Below are positions 18,223-25,404 of a stretch of 64,000 nucleotides of DNA, piece after piece; position 1 is the stretch's first letter, and each line of letters begins with the position of its first letter. Source of the stretch: BOG-908 sp964242115 (GTDB lineage: Bacteria > Pseudomonadota > Alphaproteobacteria > Acetobacterales > Acetobacteraceae); NCBI GenBank assembly GCA_964242115.1, contig CAXSZX010000011.1, forward strand, positions 1 to 64,000, in the 5' to 3' direction. The notes below the pieces were generated by a model. It was not told the DNA's origin, did no database searches, and saw only the letters and a program-made list of their open reading frames with translations. Made by a program: the position numbers and the translations under genes.

Positions 18223-19116
18223 GTGTCCGTTCGCAACTGGCTGGCAAGCCTGGTGATGCTCTGCGTGGCCATGCCGCCGCTCGACGCTGCCGAGGTCGAC
18301 TCGGGCGGAACCGGCCGCGATGCCGTCCGCCTCGAACAGGCCGCCACGAAGGCGCGGCACGGGCACTACACCGTCGCGCTGGCTGTCGTGGACGGGGTGC
18401 TCGAAACCTCGCCCCACCTGGCCGCAGCCTATTTCGAGCGCGCCAACATCTACATGGATGCCGGGCGTAACGCAGAGGCGCTGGCCGACCTGGACCGCGT
18501 GGCCTCGATGCACCCGGACACCGCCGAGGTGTTCGTGCTGCGCGCCGAGCTCGACCTGCGGCAACGCGCCGCCACCCCGGCGCTGGCCGAACTGGCGCGC
18601 GCCAACGCTGCGCCGGAGCGCTCGCTGTGGAAGCACGACACCGTTGCCTTCACCTCCCGCCTGGGCTCCGTCATGTACATCGACAGCAGCATCGCCCACG
18701 AGCTGCAGGGCGAGGCCGACGCGGCGTTGAGCGACCTGAAGAACGCGCTCGCCAACGAGACGCTGTATCCGTGGCACGTGCTCGGCAGGCACTGCTACAC
18801 GGCGGCGCTGGCCGGCCTGCTGGAGATGGCCGAGCTGACCTGCACCGAGGCGATCGACAAGGAGACCCATGACGAGGGCGCCTACGACTCGCGCGGGCTG
18901 GTCTACCTGAAGATGCACGCGTGGGACAAAGCGATCGCCGATTACGACCGGGCGCTGCGGGCGCGGCCGGACCTCACCATCTCGCTCTACGGCCGCGGGG
19001 TGGCCAGGCACGCGAAGGGCGACCGCGCCGGTGGCGACGCCGACATCGCCGCGGCCACGCAGGGCGAGCCGGACATCGCCAACGTCATGACGCGGCTGGG
19101 CGTGCAGCCGCTCTGA
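18223..19116 (+). CDS. Secreted tetratricopeptide-repeat protein
   Basis: A 297-residue protein with an N-terminal signal peptide (VSVRNWLASLVMLCVAMPP, cleavage near LDAAE) followed by TPR units. Clear helices are GHYTVALAVVDGVLETSP, AAAYFERANIYMDAGRNAEA and GAYDSRGLVYLKMHAWDK. TPRs are protein-binding scaffolds; this one would act in the periplasm. The GTG at 18223 was chosen because CGGAGG lies six bases upstream and it places the signal peptide correctly. The stop overlaps a CTG that may start the next gene, implying coupling and a joint role. Confidence 0.82.
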   Translation: MSVRNWLASLVMLCVAMPPLDAAEVDSGGTGRDAVRLEQAATKARHGHYTVALAVVDGVLETSPHLAAAYFERANIYMDAGRNAEALADLDRVASMHPDTAEVFVLRAELDLRQRAATPALAELARANAAPERSLWKHDTVAFTSRLGSVMYIDSSIAHELQGEADAALSDLKNALANETLYPWHVLGRHCYTAALAGLLEMAELTCTEAIDKETHDEGAYDSRGLVYLKMHAWDKAIADYDRALRARPDLTISLYGRGVARHAKGDRAGGDADIAAATQGEPDIANVMTRLGVQPL

Positions 19117-20429
19117 CCGCGCAGACCCCTCTCGCGCGCCGGACGCTGCTCGCCGGTGGCCTGCTGCCGCTGACGGCTGCCCTCTCGCCAGTCGCGTCCT
19201 CGCCGCCGCCGTTCCTGCATGGCCCGGGCCCGCTGGCAGAGGCGCTGACTGCCGCGCCCCCGCAAGCAGCGTCCCCGACTCTTGGTTACCCGACCGCCGC
19301 GTCGCCAAACGCTTCGCGGCCAGACGCGGCGCCCTGGGCCGGCACGTTACGCGCGCGCACCGCCTCGCTCGGTGGCGCCGGCCTGCTGCACAGCTACGAC
19401 GTGGCGGGCCTGAGCGCCTTCGACATGACCCAGGTCAACGCCGCCTACGTCTACGACAACGCGCTGGCCGGCCTGGCCCTGCTCGCCGTGGGCGACGCGC
19501 CCGCCGCGCGCCGCATCGGCGACGCCCTGGTCCTCGCCCAGACGCACGACCGCTTCTACACCGACGGCCGGCTGCGCAACGCCTACCGCGCCGGTGCGGC
19601 CCCGGCGCGCGGTTTCTACCCGCTGTCCGGCTGGTGGGACGACGCCGGCGGACGCTGGCTGGAGGACGCCTACCAGGTCGGCACCGCCACCGGCGTGGTC
19701 GCCTGGGCCATGCTGCTGTGGGTCCGCCTGGGGCCGGACTACCGCGCTGCCGCCAACCGGGCCGCCGACTGGGTGGAGGCCAGCGTGCGCGCACCGCGCG
19801 GCTACGCCGGCGGTCTCCTTGGTTTCGAGCCCGCGCCGCAGCGCCTCACCTGGGTCAGCACGGAACACAACATCGACCTCGCCGCCGCCTTCGCAGCCCT
19901 CGGGCGCACCCGGGCCGCGGCCCACGCGAGCGACTTTGTCGCCAGCATGTGGCAAGCCGGGGAGGGCCGCTTCGCCACCGGGCTCACGCCGGACGGCGCG
20001 GTGAACCTGCACTCGGCGGTGGACGCCAACCTCTGGCCGCTGCTCGCCCCCAGCGCACGCACGGAGTGGCGCCACGCGCTCGACTGGGTGCTGTCCCGCC
20101 ACGGCCTGCCGGCAGACGGCCCGGTTGCCGAGATGCAGGGCGTCGACTTCAACACCGACCGCGACGGCATCTGGCTGGAAGGCACCGCGATTACCGCGCT
20201 GGTCGCCCGCAGGCTGGGGCAGGCGGCTGTCGCGTCGCGGCTGATGGGCACGCTGCACGCGCAGACCTCGCCGGGCGGGCTGATCTACGCCAGCACCACG
20301 CCGCGGCTTACGACGGGGCTCTCTACGGGGCTCGATACGCGGGCGCCGGACTTTTTGTACTACCGGCGGCCGCATCTGGCACCGACGGCCTGGGCGGTTT
20401 TGGCAGGGACGGTGGCTGATCCGTTTTGA
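19113..20429 (+). CDS. Predicted secreted six-hairpin-glycosidase-like protein
   Basis: About 438 residues with a Tat/Sec-like start (ARRTLLAGGLLPLTAAL), a Pro/Ala-rich linker, then an alpha-helical domain built of repeated hairpins: VNAAYVYDNALAGLALLAVG, EHNIDLAAAFAALGR and SAVDANLWPLLAPS. The pattern of Tyr/Asp and Glu-His-Asn at helix ends, plus YNNALA-like motifs, suggests an (alpha/alpha)6 barrel as in several glycoside hydrolases, but no exact family is recognised. No ATG or GTG is available near the natural N-terminus; CTG at 19113, overlapping the TPR gene stop as CTGA, is the best candidate. The start is thus uncertain; the body is secure. It probably works on polysaccharide with the TPR partner. 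Confidence 0.68.
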   Translation: MTAQTPLARRTLLAGGLLPLTAALSPVASSPPPFLHGPGPLAEALTAAPPQAASPTLGYPTAASPNASRPDAAPWAGTLRARTASLGGAGLLHSYDVAGLSAFDMTQVNAAYVYDNALAGLALLAVGDAPAARRIGDALVLAQTHDRFYTDGRLRNAYRAGAAPARGFYPLSGWWDDAGGRWLEDAYQVGTATGVVAWAMLLWVRLGPDYRAAANRAADWVEASVRAPRGYAGGLLGFEPAPQRLTWVSTEHNIDLAAAFAALGRTRAAAHASDFVASMWQAGEGRFATGLTPDGAVNLHSAVDANLWPLLAPSARTEWRHALDWVLSRHGLPADGPVAEMQGVDFNTDRDGIWLEGTAITALVARRLGQAAVASRLMGTLHAQTSPGGLIYASTTPRLTTGLSTGLDTRAPDFLYYRRPHLAPTAWAVLAGTVADPF

Positions 20430-20430
20430 A

Positions 20431-20556
20431 GGCAAGCAAGCGGTTCTTTTTTGAAAAAAGAACCAAAAAACTTTTGTCTCCTTGGATGCGGCGGGTTGAA
20501 ACGAGTTGTTTCAGGGTGCCGCGACAGCCGGACGACTCCCTCTTGCTTCTCTTCGT
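20431..20556. repeat. AB repeat, full B end and eroded A end, B>A
   Basis: Perfect B hairpin and CTTTTGTCTCC, core with GCCGCGACAGCCGG, then a damaged A arm (TCTTGCTTCTCTTCGTTC). A second, unrelated palindrome begins just downstream. Confidence 0.85.
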
Positions 20557-20570
20557 TCGATAGAAAACGC

Positions 20571-20715
20571 AATGTCCGTTTCAAAAGCCGTGCTGGTGAG
20601 TCAGCTGGCGTGGTTTTTCGAGCACCGGAGCGGAGTGACCTCTTGTGGCCATGAGCACCGGAGCGCAGAAAAACCGCGCCAGATTGCCGCCAGCACGGCT
20701 TTTGGAACGGACATT
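20571..20715. repeat. 145-bp imperfect palindrome directly before a start codon
   Basis: Outer arms AATGTCCGTTTCAAAAGCCG (20571 on) and its partner ending at 20715 pair over 26 bases with one mismatch. Inner arms CTGGCGTGGTTTTTC (20605-20619) and GAAAAACCGCGCCAG (20668-20682) pair over 15 with one mismatch. GAGCACCGGAGCG occurs twice in the loop region as a direct repeat. It is different in sequence from the AB family. Confidence 0.85.
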
Positions 20716-20716
20716 C

Positions 20717-21823
20717 ATGCGCATCCTGTACAGTCACCGTATCCAATCGCACGACGGCCAGGGCGTCCACATCGAAGAACTGGTCCGCGCGCTGCGCCAA
20801 GCCGGCCACGAGGTGCGCGTGGTCGGCCCGAGCTTCTACGAGCAGGCCGGGTTTGGTGGCGAGAGCAGCCTCGTCGCCCGTATCCGCCGCTTCCTGCCCG
20901 GCGTGCTCGGCGAGTTGGCAGAACTCACCTACAATGTTCCGGCCTACCGCCGGCTGAAGGCAGCCTGGCGCGAGATGCGGCCGGACGTCGTCTACGAACG
21001 CTGCAACCTCTACTTCCTGGCCGGCGCGTGGCTGGCGCGGCGACACGGCGTGCGGCTGCTGCTCGAGGTGAACTCGCCGCTGGCCGACGAGCGCGCGAAA
21101 CACGGCGGACTGCGCCTGGCCGGCCTGGCGCGGCGGCTGGAACACTGGACCTGGCGCAGTGCCGCCCGCGTGCTGCCCGTCACCCACGTGCTGGCGTCGA
21201 TCCTGACCGACAGCGGCGTGGACCCCGCGCGCATCACCGTCATTGCCAACGGCATCGACCTCGCCCGCTTCCCGCAGCGCGCGCCGGCGGCGGACGACGG
21301 CACCGTCACGCTCGGCTTCGTAGGATTCGTGCGCGCCTGGCACGGGCTGGACGGCGTCATCGAGAGCATGGCGAGCGGCCCCGCCAACACGCGCCTGGTC
21401 GTCGTCGGTGACGGCCCCGCGGTGCCTGACCTGACAGCGCTGGCCGCTCGCTTGTCCCTGGCCGACCGTGTGCACTTCAGCGGCCTGGTGCAGCCGCACG
21501 ACGTGCCGGCCCACGTCACCGGCTTCGACATCGCCCTGCAGCCGAGTGCGACGCCTTACGCCTCGCCGCTGAAGATTTTCGACTACATGGCCGCGGGGTG
21601 CGCCATCGTTGCACCCGACCAGCCCAACATCCGCGAGGTGCTCGTCCACGAACATACCGCCCTGCTGTTCGACCCGTACGCACCGGGTGCGATGCAGGCG
21701 GCACTCGGGCGGCTGATCGAGGACGCTATGCTACGGCAACGGCTTGGCCGGGAGGCGCGCGCTGAGCTGGAGCGGCAGGATTATACCTGGGGGGGCAACG
21801 CGGCGCGGGTGGTGGCGGCTTGA
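20717..21823 (+). CDS. Glycosyltransferase family 4
   Basis: A 368-residue GT-B enzyme. The N-terminal half (MRILYSHRIQSHDGQGVHIE, with GHEVRVVGP) is the acceptor domain. The C-terminal half has ITVIANGIDLARFP, LGFVGFVRAWHGLDGVIE, VVVGDGPAVPDL and the nucleotide-sugar motif PSATPYASPLKIFDYMAAG. It would transfer a sugar from an NDP-sugar to a growing polysaccharide or lipid carrier in the cytoplasm. The ATG at 20717 begins two bases after a 145-bp palindrome, so translation may be influenced by that structure. The neighbour upstream is a putative secreted glycosidase, which suggests an exopolysaccharide theme. Confidence 0.9.
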   Translation: MRILYSHRIQSHDGQGVHIEELVRALRQAGHEVRVVGPSFYEQAGFGGESSLVARIRRFLPGVLGELAELTYNVPAYRRLKAAWREMRPDVVYERCNLYFLAGAWLARRHGVRLLLEVNSPLADERAKHGGLRLAGLARRLEHWTWRSAARVLPVTHVLASILTDSGVDPARITVIANGIDLARFPQRAPAADDGTVTLGFVGFVRAWHGLDGVIESMASGPANTRLVVVGDGPAVPDLTALAARLSLADRVHFSGLVQPHDVPAHVTGFDIALQPSATPYASPLKIFDYMAAGCAIVAPDQPNIREVLVHEHTALLFDPYAPGAMQAALGRLIEDAMLRQRLGREARAELERQDYTWGGNAARVVAA

Positions 21824-21835
21824 GATAGAAAGATT

Positions 21836-21969
21836 AAGGCAAGCGCTTCTCTTTCGAAAAGAAGCAAAAAACTTTTGTCTCCTTGGGCGCGCGCTGCAGA
21901 AACCTGCGCGACAGCCGGACCAGAAGTCTTTTGCTTCTTCTTCTGAAAAAAAGACGTTGTTTCCTTGCC
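21836..21969. repeat. AB repeat, full copy, B>A, convergent gap
   Basis: The left hairpin is GCGCTTCTCTTTCGAAAAGAAGC (A-like base at a B position), the core GCGCGCTGCAGAAACCTGCG with CGACAGCCGG, then an A arm with GCTTCTTCTTCTG and a GACG change. It lies between the glycosyltransferase and a small membrane-protein gene. Confidence 0.85.
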
Positions 21970-22057
21970 GGACGCTGAAGCGTCGACCTTGAGGCTTGTT
22001 AAATGGTTGCGCTGCCGCGGCTAAAGCCTCGCACTGTCGTGTCGAGGCTGTTCGAAC

Positions 22058-22285
22058 TTAGCTGCTTTGGTCGGCGCGGGTGGATCTCAGGCGGTCGATG
22101 GCGATGGCCAGCAGCGCCGCAACCGCAAGAACTTTCAGTCCGGTCCACGTCGGCACCGGCGCCAACAGCATCGTCGACATGTTGTCCTGCAGCGATGCCG
22201 CCTCTCCCATGTCCATGCCCCACGCCAGCCCGGACGAGGCCAAGCTCATCACCCCGGTCCACACGCCCAAACGAATGAATGTCAT
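22058..22285 (-). CDS. Small two-helix membrane protein, unknown
   Basis: A 75-residue protein starting MTFIRLGVWTGVMSLASSG and ending with LKVLAVAALLAIAIDRLRS plus a short charged tail. Two hydrophobic stretches (residues about 5-22 and 47-64) suggest either a signal peptide plus one helix or two transmembrane helices. The region between them (MDMGEAASLQDNMSTML) is acidic and Met-rich. No ribosome site of note. It converges with the glycosyltransferase. Not recognised; coding status is likely but not certain. Confidence 0.5.
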   Translation of the reverse strand: MTFIRLGVWTGVMSLASSGLAWGMDMGEAASLQDNMSTMLLAPVPTWTGLKVLAVAALLAIAIDRLRSTRADQSS

Positions 22286-22449
22286 GTTCAAAATCCCGTC
22301 GCGCACGTTGCGATCACGATTTTGTGATAACAGGTTTTGTGCCGGGAACGCAATGGGCTTGCTGCACCGCAGGCGACGTTTACGTGACGTTGAGGCTTGC
22401 GGCGGCCTCGCGTCGTTCCCTAGCTTGCCTGCGACAACAGGAGCCGACG

Positions 22450-22725
22450 ATGCCCAAGACCGCCCGATACGCATCCTTGCTGGCGCTGATGGCGAGCCCC
22501 GCGCTTGCCCAGGAACCGCCGCCCCCGCCTCCGCCACCGCCCTACCACCACCATCACCACCATCATCACCATCACCACTACTACGCGGGCCCGCCGGGCG
22601 AACGTCCCGTCGATGTCGGCCCCAACACGCCCGAGGCCGACCGCGCCTATCAGGGTGGCGGCGAGGTTTTGCAGGGTCCGCCGGGCGGGCCGCCGCCCGT
22701 GCCCCGCGGCAATCCGCCCGGGTAG
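22450..22725 (+). CDS. Secreted poly-proline/poly-histidine protein
   Basis: A 91-residue protein with a signal peptide (MPKTARYASLLALMASPALA, cleavage after ALA). Directly after it come nine prolines, then Tyr, eleven histidines and two tyrosines. The rest is Gly/Pro-rich (GPPGERPVDVGPNTPEADRA, ending PRGNPPG). The ribosome site CAGGAG precedes the ATG. The His run would bind Ni2+, Zn2+ or Cu2+ strongly, so a role in periplasmic metal buffering is a reasonable guess. No family is recognised and no metal-related neighbour is seen. Upstream sequence is divergent from the small membrane protein gene. Confidence 0.72.
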   Translation: MPKTARYASLLALMASPALAQEPPPPPPPPPYHHHHHHHHHHHYYAGPPGERPVDVGPNTPEADRAYQGGGEVLQGPPGGPPPVPRGNPPG

Positions 22726-22764
22726 TTGCCTGTCGGTGCTGTTCTGCAGGTGCGTCGGGAGTGC

Positions 22765-22959
22765 TCAGACGTCGTCCGGGCTGAGCAGCACCACCGCTTC
22801 TGCGGCGCGCTTGTGCACTTCGGCCTCGCGTTCGAGGTTCTTGGGAAACCGGCTGCGGCCGGCCTGCACCAGGGTCTTCTTCGCCTGCGCCTCGTGCCAG
22901 TAGCGCACGGATGCCAGCGCTGCGTCCCAGCCGCGCTGGAAGTCGGGGGTGGTGGTCAT
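22765..22959 (-). CDS. Small hypothetical protein (64 residues)
   Basis: Starts MTTTPDFQRGWDAALASVRY and continues WHEAQAKKTLVQAGRSRFPK, NLEREAEVHKRAAEAVV. It is soluble, helical, and rich in Arg/Lys and Glu. The AAGGA ribosome-site-like sequence lies upstream of the ATG at 22959. It follows rsmI in the same direction across an AB repeat. The composition and helices look like a real protein, but no family is recognised. Confidence 0.55.
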   Translation of the reverse strand: MTTTPDFQRGWDAALASVRYWHEAQAKKTLVQAGRSRFPKNLEREAEVHKRAAEAVVLLSPDDV

Positions 22960-22976
22960 GGTTGATCCTTAGAACA

Positions 22977-23109
22977 GGCAAGGAAGGCCTTCTTTTTCGA
23001 GAAAAAGAAGCAAAAAGCTTTTATCACGGCTGTCGCGGACTCACCGGAGACGGGTGCCCAGAGACCAAAAGTTTTTTGGTTCTTTTTCTCGAAAAAGAAC
23101 CGCTTTCTT
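22977..23109. repeat. AB repeat, full copy, A>B
   Basis: A hairpin CTTCTTTTTCGAGAAAAAGAAG, GCTTTTATCACGG, box GCTGTCGCGGACTC, then a B arm whose hairpin is GGTTCTTTTTCTCGAAAAAGAACC (both hairpins carry the same T-to-C/A change, keeping pairing). It touches the stop codon of rsmI. Confidence 0.92.
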
Positions 23110-24034
23110 ACTTGTCCTTGAGCTCCAAAGCCCGCGCGTAAACCTGCTTGCGCGGCAGCCCAGTCGCCTCCGCCACCCCTGCCACCGCTTCGCGCACCGT
23201 TTGGCTCCGCAACGCCGCCGCCAGCAGCGCGTCCAGGTCGCCGGCCTCCGCCGCCTCGTCCGGCGCCGGCCCAACCACCACCGTGATCTCGCCGCGCGCG
23301 GCATGGTCCGCGTAGCGTGCTGCCAGCTCGTCCAGCCCGCCCCGGCGCACCTCTTCGAAGCGTTTCGTCAGCTCGCGCGCCACCGCCGCCGGCCGGTCGC
23401 CGAACGCGTGGCACATGTCGGCCAGCGTCTCTGCCAGCCGGTGCGGCGCCTCGTACCAAACCAGCGTGGCAGTGAGGCCCGCGCGCTCCGCCGCCCGCAG
23501 GCGCGCGAAACCCGCCTGCCGGGCGGCCGCCCGTGGCGGCGGGAAGCCCAGGAAAAGAAAGGGGTGCGGCGGCAGGCCGGAGAGCACCAGCGCGGTGGTC
23601 GCGGCGTTGGCTCCTGGCATCGACTCGACGTGGTGGCCCGCCGCGATGGCCGCGCGTACCAGCCGGTAGCCGGGGTCGCTGACCAGCGGCGTGCCGGCGT
23701 CCGAGACCAGTGCGATGCGCGCGCCGCGTGCCAGCAGCGCCAGGATCTCCGGCGTGCGTGCGTCTTCGTTGTGCTCGTGCAGTGGGGCGGTGCGCACCCC
23801 GATGCCGTAGTGGCCGAGCAGCCGCGCGGTGGTGCGCGTGTCCTCGCACAGCACCAGCTCGGCCGAGCGCAGCGCGTCCAGCGCACGCATTGTCACGTCG
23901 CCGAGGTTGCCGATGGGGGTGGAAACCAGCACAAGACCCGCAGCATCGGTCAGCTTCACTGCCGCGGCGCCATCCGGCGCGCCGGTCTCGGGCGGTGCCG
24001 CGTCAGGGGAGGACAGGAATGCTTCGTCCGGCAT
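23108..24034 (-). CDS. rsmI: 16S rRNA (cytidine1402-2'-O)-methyltransferase RsmI
   Basis: A 308-residue tetrapyrrole-methylase-fold enzyme. Motifs are VSTPIGNLGDVTMRALDAL, CEDTRTTARLLGHYGI, LVSDAGTPLVSDPGYRLV, and ESMPGANAATTALVLSGLP. With RsmH it methylates C1402 in the ribosomal P-site region, using SAM. The ATG at 24034 is used; another ATG lies at 24049. The 5' end overlaps the divergent LpoA-like gene (start 24019) by about 16 bases, which is unusual. If the true start is an internal GTG nearer the first motif, the overlap would vanish. The stop lies in the end of an AB repeat. Confidence 0.93.
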   Translation of the reverse strand: MPDEAFLSSPDAAPPETGAPDGAAAVKLTDAAGLVLVSTPIGNLGDVTMRALDALRSAELVLCEDTRTTARLLGHYGIGVRTAPLHEHNEDARTPEILALLARGARIALVSDAGTPLVSDPGYRLVRAAIAAGHHVESMPGANAATTALVLSGLPPHPFLFLGFPPPRAAARQAGFARLRAAERAGLTATLVWYEAPHRLAETLADMCHAFGDRPAAVARELTKRFEEVRRGGLDELAARYADHAARGEITVVVGPAPDEAAEAGDLDALLAAALRSQTVREAVAGVAEATGLPRKQVYARALELKDK

Positions 24035-25266
24035 GGTGGCTACTCGCATCGGTGGGTCTGCTGTCCGCCTGCATGCAGACGCAAGGTAACGCGCCGCCGA
24101 CCTTTTCCAGCGTCGCGTCGCCTGGTGATCAGCAGCAAGGCCCGGGCGCCGGTCCGCGCCACATAGCACTTCTGCTGCCGCTGAGCGGACCCAACGCGGC
24201 CATCGCGGCGGAAATGCAGCAGGCCGCCCAGCTCGCCGCCAGCGCGCCCGGCGCCCCGCCTCTGGACGTGCGCGACACCGGCGGCGACCCGGCGCGCGCC
24301 GCGCAGGCGGCAACGGCCGCCATCGCCGCCGGCGACCTGATGATCCTCGGCCCGCTGACTGCCGAGGAGACCCAGGCGGTTGCCAGCGTGGCGGTGCCGG
24401 CCAACATCGCCGTGCTGTCCTTCAGCTCGGACCCCAGCGTTGCCGTCCCCGGCGTCTGGACGCTTGGCCTCACGCCGGACCAGCAGATGCGCCGCCTGGT
24501 CGCCGCCGCGCGCGCCGAGGGCCGCCAGCATCTGGCCGCCCTGCTGCCCGATGGCCCGTTCGGCGACGCGCTGCAGACGGCACTGACCGACGCCGCCAGC
24601 CAGGCCGGCTTCGAGCCGCCCAACATCCAGCGCAGCGACGTCGCCGGTGCCGACGGTGCGCTGCGCACGCTGACCGACTACGAGAACCGACGCGGCGACC
24701 TGCAATCGCGCATCGGCGCCATGCGCCAGTCCACCGACCCCGCGTCGCGCGCGCAGGCCGCCATCCTGGCCGCCCAGCCGGTCTCCCCGCCGCCGTTCGA
24801 CACGCTTGTGCTGGGCGCCAACGGCGACAGCCTGCGCCACATCGCCGAGAAGCTGCCGCAATACGACGTGGTGGGCCCGCAGGTGCGCCTGCTCGGCCCG
24901 GCGTTCTGGGCGCACGGCGCGCAGCGGTTTCACCAGTTGGCCGGCGCCTGGTACGCGCTGCCGGACGCGACGCAGCGCAGCGACTTCGTGGCTACGTTCC
25001 AGGCGAAGTACGGGTTTCCGCCGCAGACGATCGACGACATCGCGTTCGATGCCACGCTGATCGGGCGCTCGCTGGCGCAGGACAACAACGATTTCTCAAC
25101 GGGCGCGCTGACCAAGCAGGACGGGTTTTCCGGCGTGGACGGGGCGCTGCTGTTACTGCCGGACGGGCACGTGCGGCGGGCTTTGGCGATCTACCAGGTG
25201 GGGAACAATGGTGGGGCTACGATCGTGAGCGCGGCGCCTACGGATTTGACGGCGCCTGGGTCGTAG
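24019..25266 (+). CDS. Penicillin-binding protein activator-like lipoprotein (LpoA/YraM type)
   Basis: A 415-residue lipoprotein: signal peptide MLRPAWWLLASVGLLSAC with the lipobox cysteine at residue 18. The mature domain has a periplasmic-binding-protein fold typical of the YraM/LppC family (HIALLLPLSGPNAAIAAEMQ, DLMILGPLTAEETQAVASVA, AVLSFSSDPSVAVPGVW, and GVDGALLLLPDGHVRRALAI). LpoA-type proteins stimulate class A penicillin-binding proteins from the outer membrane; here it lacks the N-terminal TPR part of E. coli LpoA. It is divergently overlapped with rsmI, an arrangement often seen next to this family. The exact PBP partner is unknown. Confidence 0.87.
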   Translation: MLRPAWWLLASVGLLSACMQTQGNAPPTFSSVASPGDQQQGPGAGPRHIALLLPLSGPNAAIAAEMQQAAQLAASAPGAPPLDVRDTGGDPARAAQAATAAIAAGDLMILGPLTAEETQAVASVAVPANIAVLSFSSDPSVAVPGVWTLGLTPDQQMRRLVAAARAEGRQHLAALLPDGPFGDALQTALTDAASQAGFEPPNIQRSDVAGADGALRTLTDYENRRGDLQSRIGAMRQSTDPASRAQAAILAAQPVSPPPFDTLVLGANGDSLRHIAEKLPQYDVVGPQVRLLGPAFWAHGAQRFHQLAGAWYALPDATQRSDFVATFQAKYGFPPQTIDDIAFDATLIGRSLAQDNNDFSTGALTKQDGFSGVDGALLLLPDGHVRRALAIYQVGNNGGATIVSAAPTDLTAPGS

Positions 25267-25270
25267 GAAG

Positions 25271-25404
25271 TAAGCAGTTCTTTTTTGAAAAAAAGAACCA
25301 AAAAACTTTTGTTCCCTGGGTACTCGTCTGTCGAACGGTTCGCGACAGCAGGTATAAAAGTTTTTTTGCTTCTTTTTTTTCAAAAAAAGAAGGCCTTGCC
25401 TTGC
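25271..25404. repeat. AB repeat, full copy, B>A
   Basis: B hairpin after TAAGCA, core with TTCGCGACAGCAGG, then A arm AAGTTTTTTTGCTTC and AAAGAAGGCCTTGCCTTGCC. The A end contains AGAAGG followed after seven bases by TTG at 25401, which may start the next gene. Confidence 0.92.

Noticed and set aside
18921..19112. Upstream extension of the six-hairpin protein from GTG 18921
   Set aside because: The extension is the shifted frame of the TPR gene and would precede the signal peptide, so it is not used.
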